A stretch of DNA of 64,000 nt from Coxiellaceae bacterium (GTDB lineage: Bacteria; Pseudomonadota; Gammaproteobacteria; Coxiellales; Coxiellaceae). The DNA is taken from the NCBI GenBank assembly GCA_030680235.1, contig JAUXWQ010000052.1, positions 1 through 64,000 of the forward strand, written 5' to 3'. The translations under genes and the position numbers were made by a program. The notes beneath the pieces were generated by a model. That model ran no database searches. It saw nothing but the letters and a program-made list of their open reading frames with translations, and was not told where the DNA came from. Numbering within the stretch: the first letter of the stretch is position 1; every line of letters begins with the position of its first letter. Shown here piece after piece: positions 62,809 to 64,000 of the stretch.

Positions 62809-64000
62809 ATGCAATTACTTACAACATTATATCCCATACTTCCAGAGCTTTTCATTCTGCTCATGTCTTGTGCCATATTGCTCATCGGCGTATTTTCTTC
62901 AAATGGTGCGCCTCGCATTTCATTTTATTGTGCACAAATTACTTTATTAATAGCGCTTTTATTATTAACGCAACAAACGCCATCAACAACACACTTTTTC
63001 TACGGATTATTTGCGAACGATAAACTAGCCCTTGCATTAAAAGCGTTAATGTTGACAGCGATGATTTTTACTATCGGTTATTCTCATCGTTACAATACAA
63101 TAAACGGCATTCCTGGGAATGAGTTTTACGTGCTCGCGTTATTATCAACCATCGGTATGATGGTTTTAGTGTCGGGTGAGAATTTATTAATGCTCTTTTT
63201 AGGTTTGGAGCTGATGTCCTTACCCATTTACGCGATGGTGGCATTGCAGCGTGCAAAAGCGCGCGCCATTGAAGCGGCTATCAAATATTTCATTATGGGT
63301 AGTGCGGCATCGGGTATTTTGTTGTATGGTTTTTCTTTATTTTATGGGGCAACACAAACGCTTGATCTATCACAAATTGCAACGACTATTTCGGTGACGC
63401 CAGTTACGCAAGATTTGATTTTATATTTCGGATTGGTTTTTGTGATTGTTGGTTTAGCGTTTAAATTAGGTGCAGCACCTTTTCATGCATGGGTGCCTGA
63501 TATTTATGATGGGGCGCCTAATTCTGTAACACTTTTAATTTCAGCAGCGCCAAAATTAGCAGCTTTTGGTTTAACGGTGCGTTTTTTAGTAGATGCAGCG
63601 CCAGGGCTTCAAATTCAGTGGGATCATGTGTTAATCGCAATCGCCTTAATTTCGATTGCCGTCGGTAATTTTGCTGCCATTATTCAGTCGAATATGAAAC
63701 GATTGCTTGCTTATTCTTCGATTGCGCACATGGGCTACATGATTTTAGGATTGGCATGCGGTACTGCACGTGGTGATGCAGCTGCTTTTTTCTATATGAT
63801 TACTTATGTGCTTACAAGCTTAGGTGCGTTTGGAATGATAGCTTTATTGTCGCGAGATGGTTTTGAAGCAAATGAATTGTCAGATTTCTCTGGCTTGTCG
63901 CATCGACAACCGTGGATGGCATTTATGATGTTGCTCATGATGTTCTCGCTCGCCGGCATCCCGCCGCTCGTTGGCTTTATTGCAAAAGTAGGGATATTAG
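62809..64000 (+). CDS. nuoN: NADH-quinone oxidoreductase subunit N, cut by window end
   Basis: Third antiporter-like subunit of complex I. About 397 codons are visible, of about 480 in the family; the frame is open at the window end. GGAGAAA precedes ATG 62809. GLELMSLPIYAMVALQR, FKLGAAPFHAWVPDIYDGAP and NMKRLLAYSSIAHMGYM are typical. It lies 44 bases after nuoM. Confidence 0.97.
   Translation, partial: MQLLTTLYPILPELFILLMSCAILLIGVFSSNGAPRISFYCAQITLLIALLLLTQQTPSTTHFFYGLFANDKLALALKALMLTAMIFTIGYSHRYNTINGIPGNEFYVLALLSTIGMMVLVSGENLLMLFLGLELMSLPIYAMVALQRAKARAIEAAIKYFIMGSAASGILLYGFSLFYGATQTLDLSQIATTISVTPVTQDLILYFGLVFVIVGLAFKLGAAPFHAWVPDIYDGAPNSVTLLISAAPKLAAFGLTVRFLVDAAPGLQIQWDHVLIAIALISIAVGNFAAIIQSNMKRLLAYSSIAHMGYMILGLACGTARGDAAAFFYMITYVLTSLGAFGMIALLSRDGFEANELSDFSGLSHRQPWMAFMMLLMMFSLAGIPPLVGFIAKVGIL

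Overview
The window is chromosomal DNA from a low-GC gammaproteobacterium, most likely in or near the Legionellales (Legionella/Coxiella group). This placement is inferred from gene order and gene content; no search was run. pgsA is followed by tRNA-Gly, tRNA-Cys and tRNA-Leu, the order also found in enterobacteria. The blocks recA-recX-alaS-lysC-csrA, leuS-lptE-holA-nadD and folC-dedD-cvpA are classic gammaproteobacterial orders. Two host-interaction-type proteins (a tyrosine-phosphatase-like protein and a putative cysteine-protease/ankyrin protein) suggest an intracellular or host-associated lifestyle.

Layout. 1-2.4 kb: repeat copies, a small membrane protein, a possible structured leader, a secreted hypothetical, lepB, pgsA. 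2.4-3.0 kb: three tRNAs. 3.2-6.7 kb: AEC transporter, MATE transporter, Lrp-type regulator, tiny lipoprotein. 6.8-8.7 kb: phosphatase-like protein. 9.0-12.3 kb: polyamine cluster (decarboxylase, deoxyhypusine/homospermidine-synthase-like protein, agmatinase-type ureohydrolase). 12.7-18.5 kb: lolC/E-lolD, hflX, lpxD-purA. 18.5-24.1 kb (minus strand): outer-membrane barrel and leuS-lptE-holA-nadD. 24.1-28.8 kb: folC-dedD-cvpA and a YadGH-like ABC exporter. 29.1-36.8 kb: recA-recX-(ankyrin gene on minus)-alaS-lysC-csrA-hypothetical. 37.0-40.1 kb: udk (minus), aroC, asd. 40.3-49.3 kb: MdtABC-type RND efflux system with its own outer-membrane lipoprotein. 49.3-54.4 kb: argD and accessory genes. 54.5-64.0 kb: nuoG to nuoN, with nuoN cut by the window end and nuoA-F not upstream.

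The main unexplained signal is in the intergenic DNA, which carries four repeat families, named here RepA-RepD. RepA (about 171 bp) and RepB (about 140-160 bp) are long palindromic, MITE-like elements that share a central core. One RepA copy upstream of recA has an exact 9-bp flanking direct repeat. One RepB copy has its 49-bp centre inverted relative to its flanks. RepC is a family of near-perfect 25-30 bp stems followed by a TTTTTGCAGGA-like tail. RepD consists of inverted arms built on a 6-base period (GTGNNN)n-GAGG around an AT-rich loop; the right arm usually lies against the next start codon, and the left arm can run into the 3' end of the gene before. No CRISPR array, prophage or complete insertion sequence was seen.
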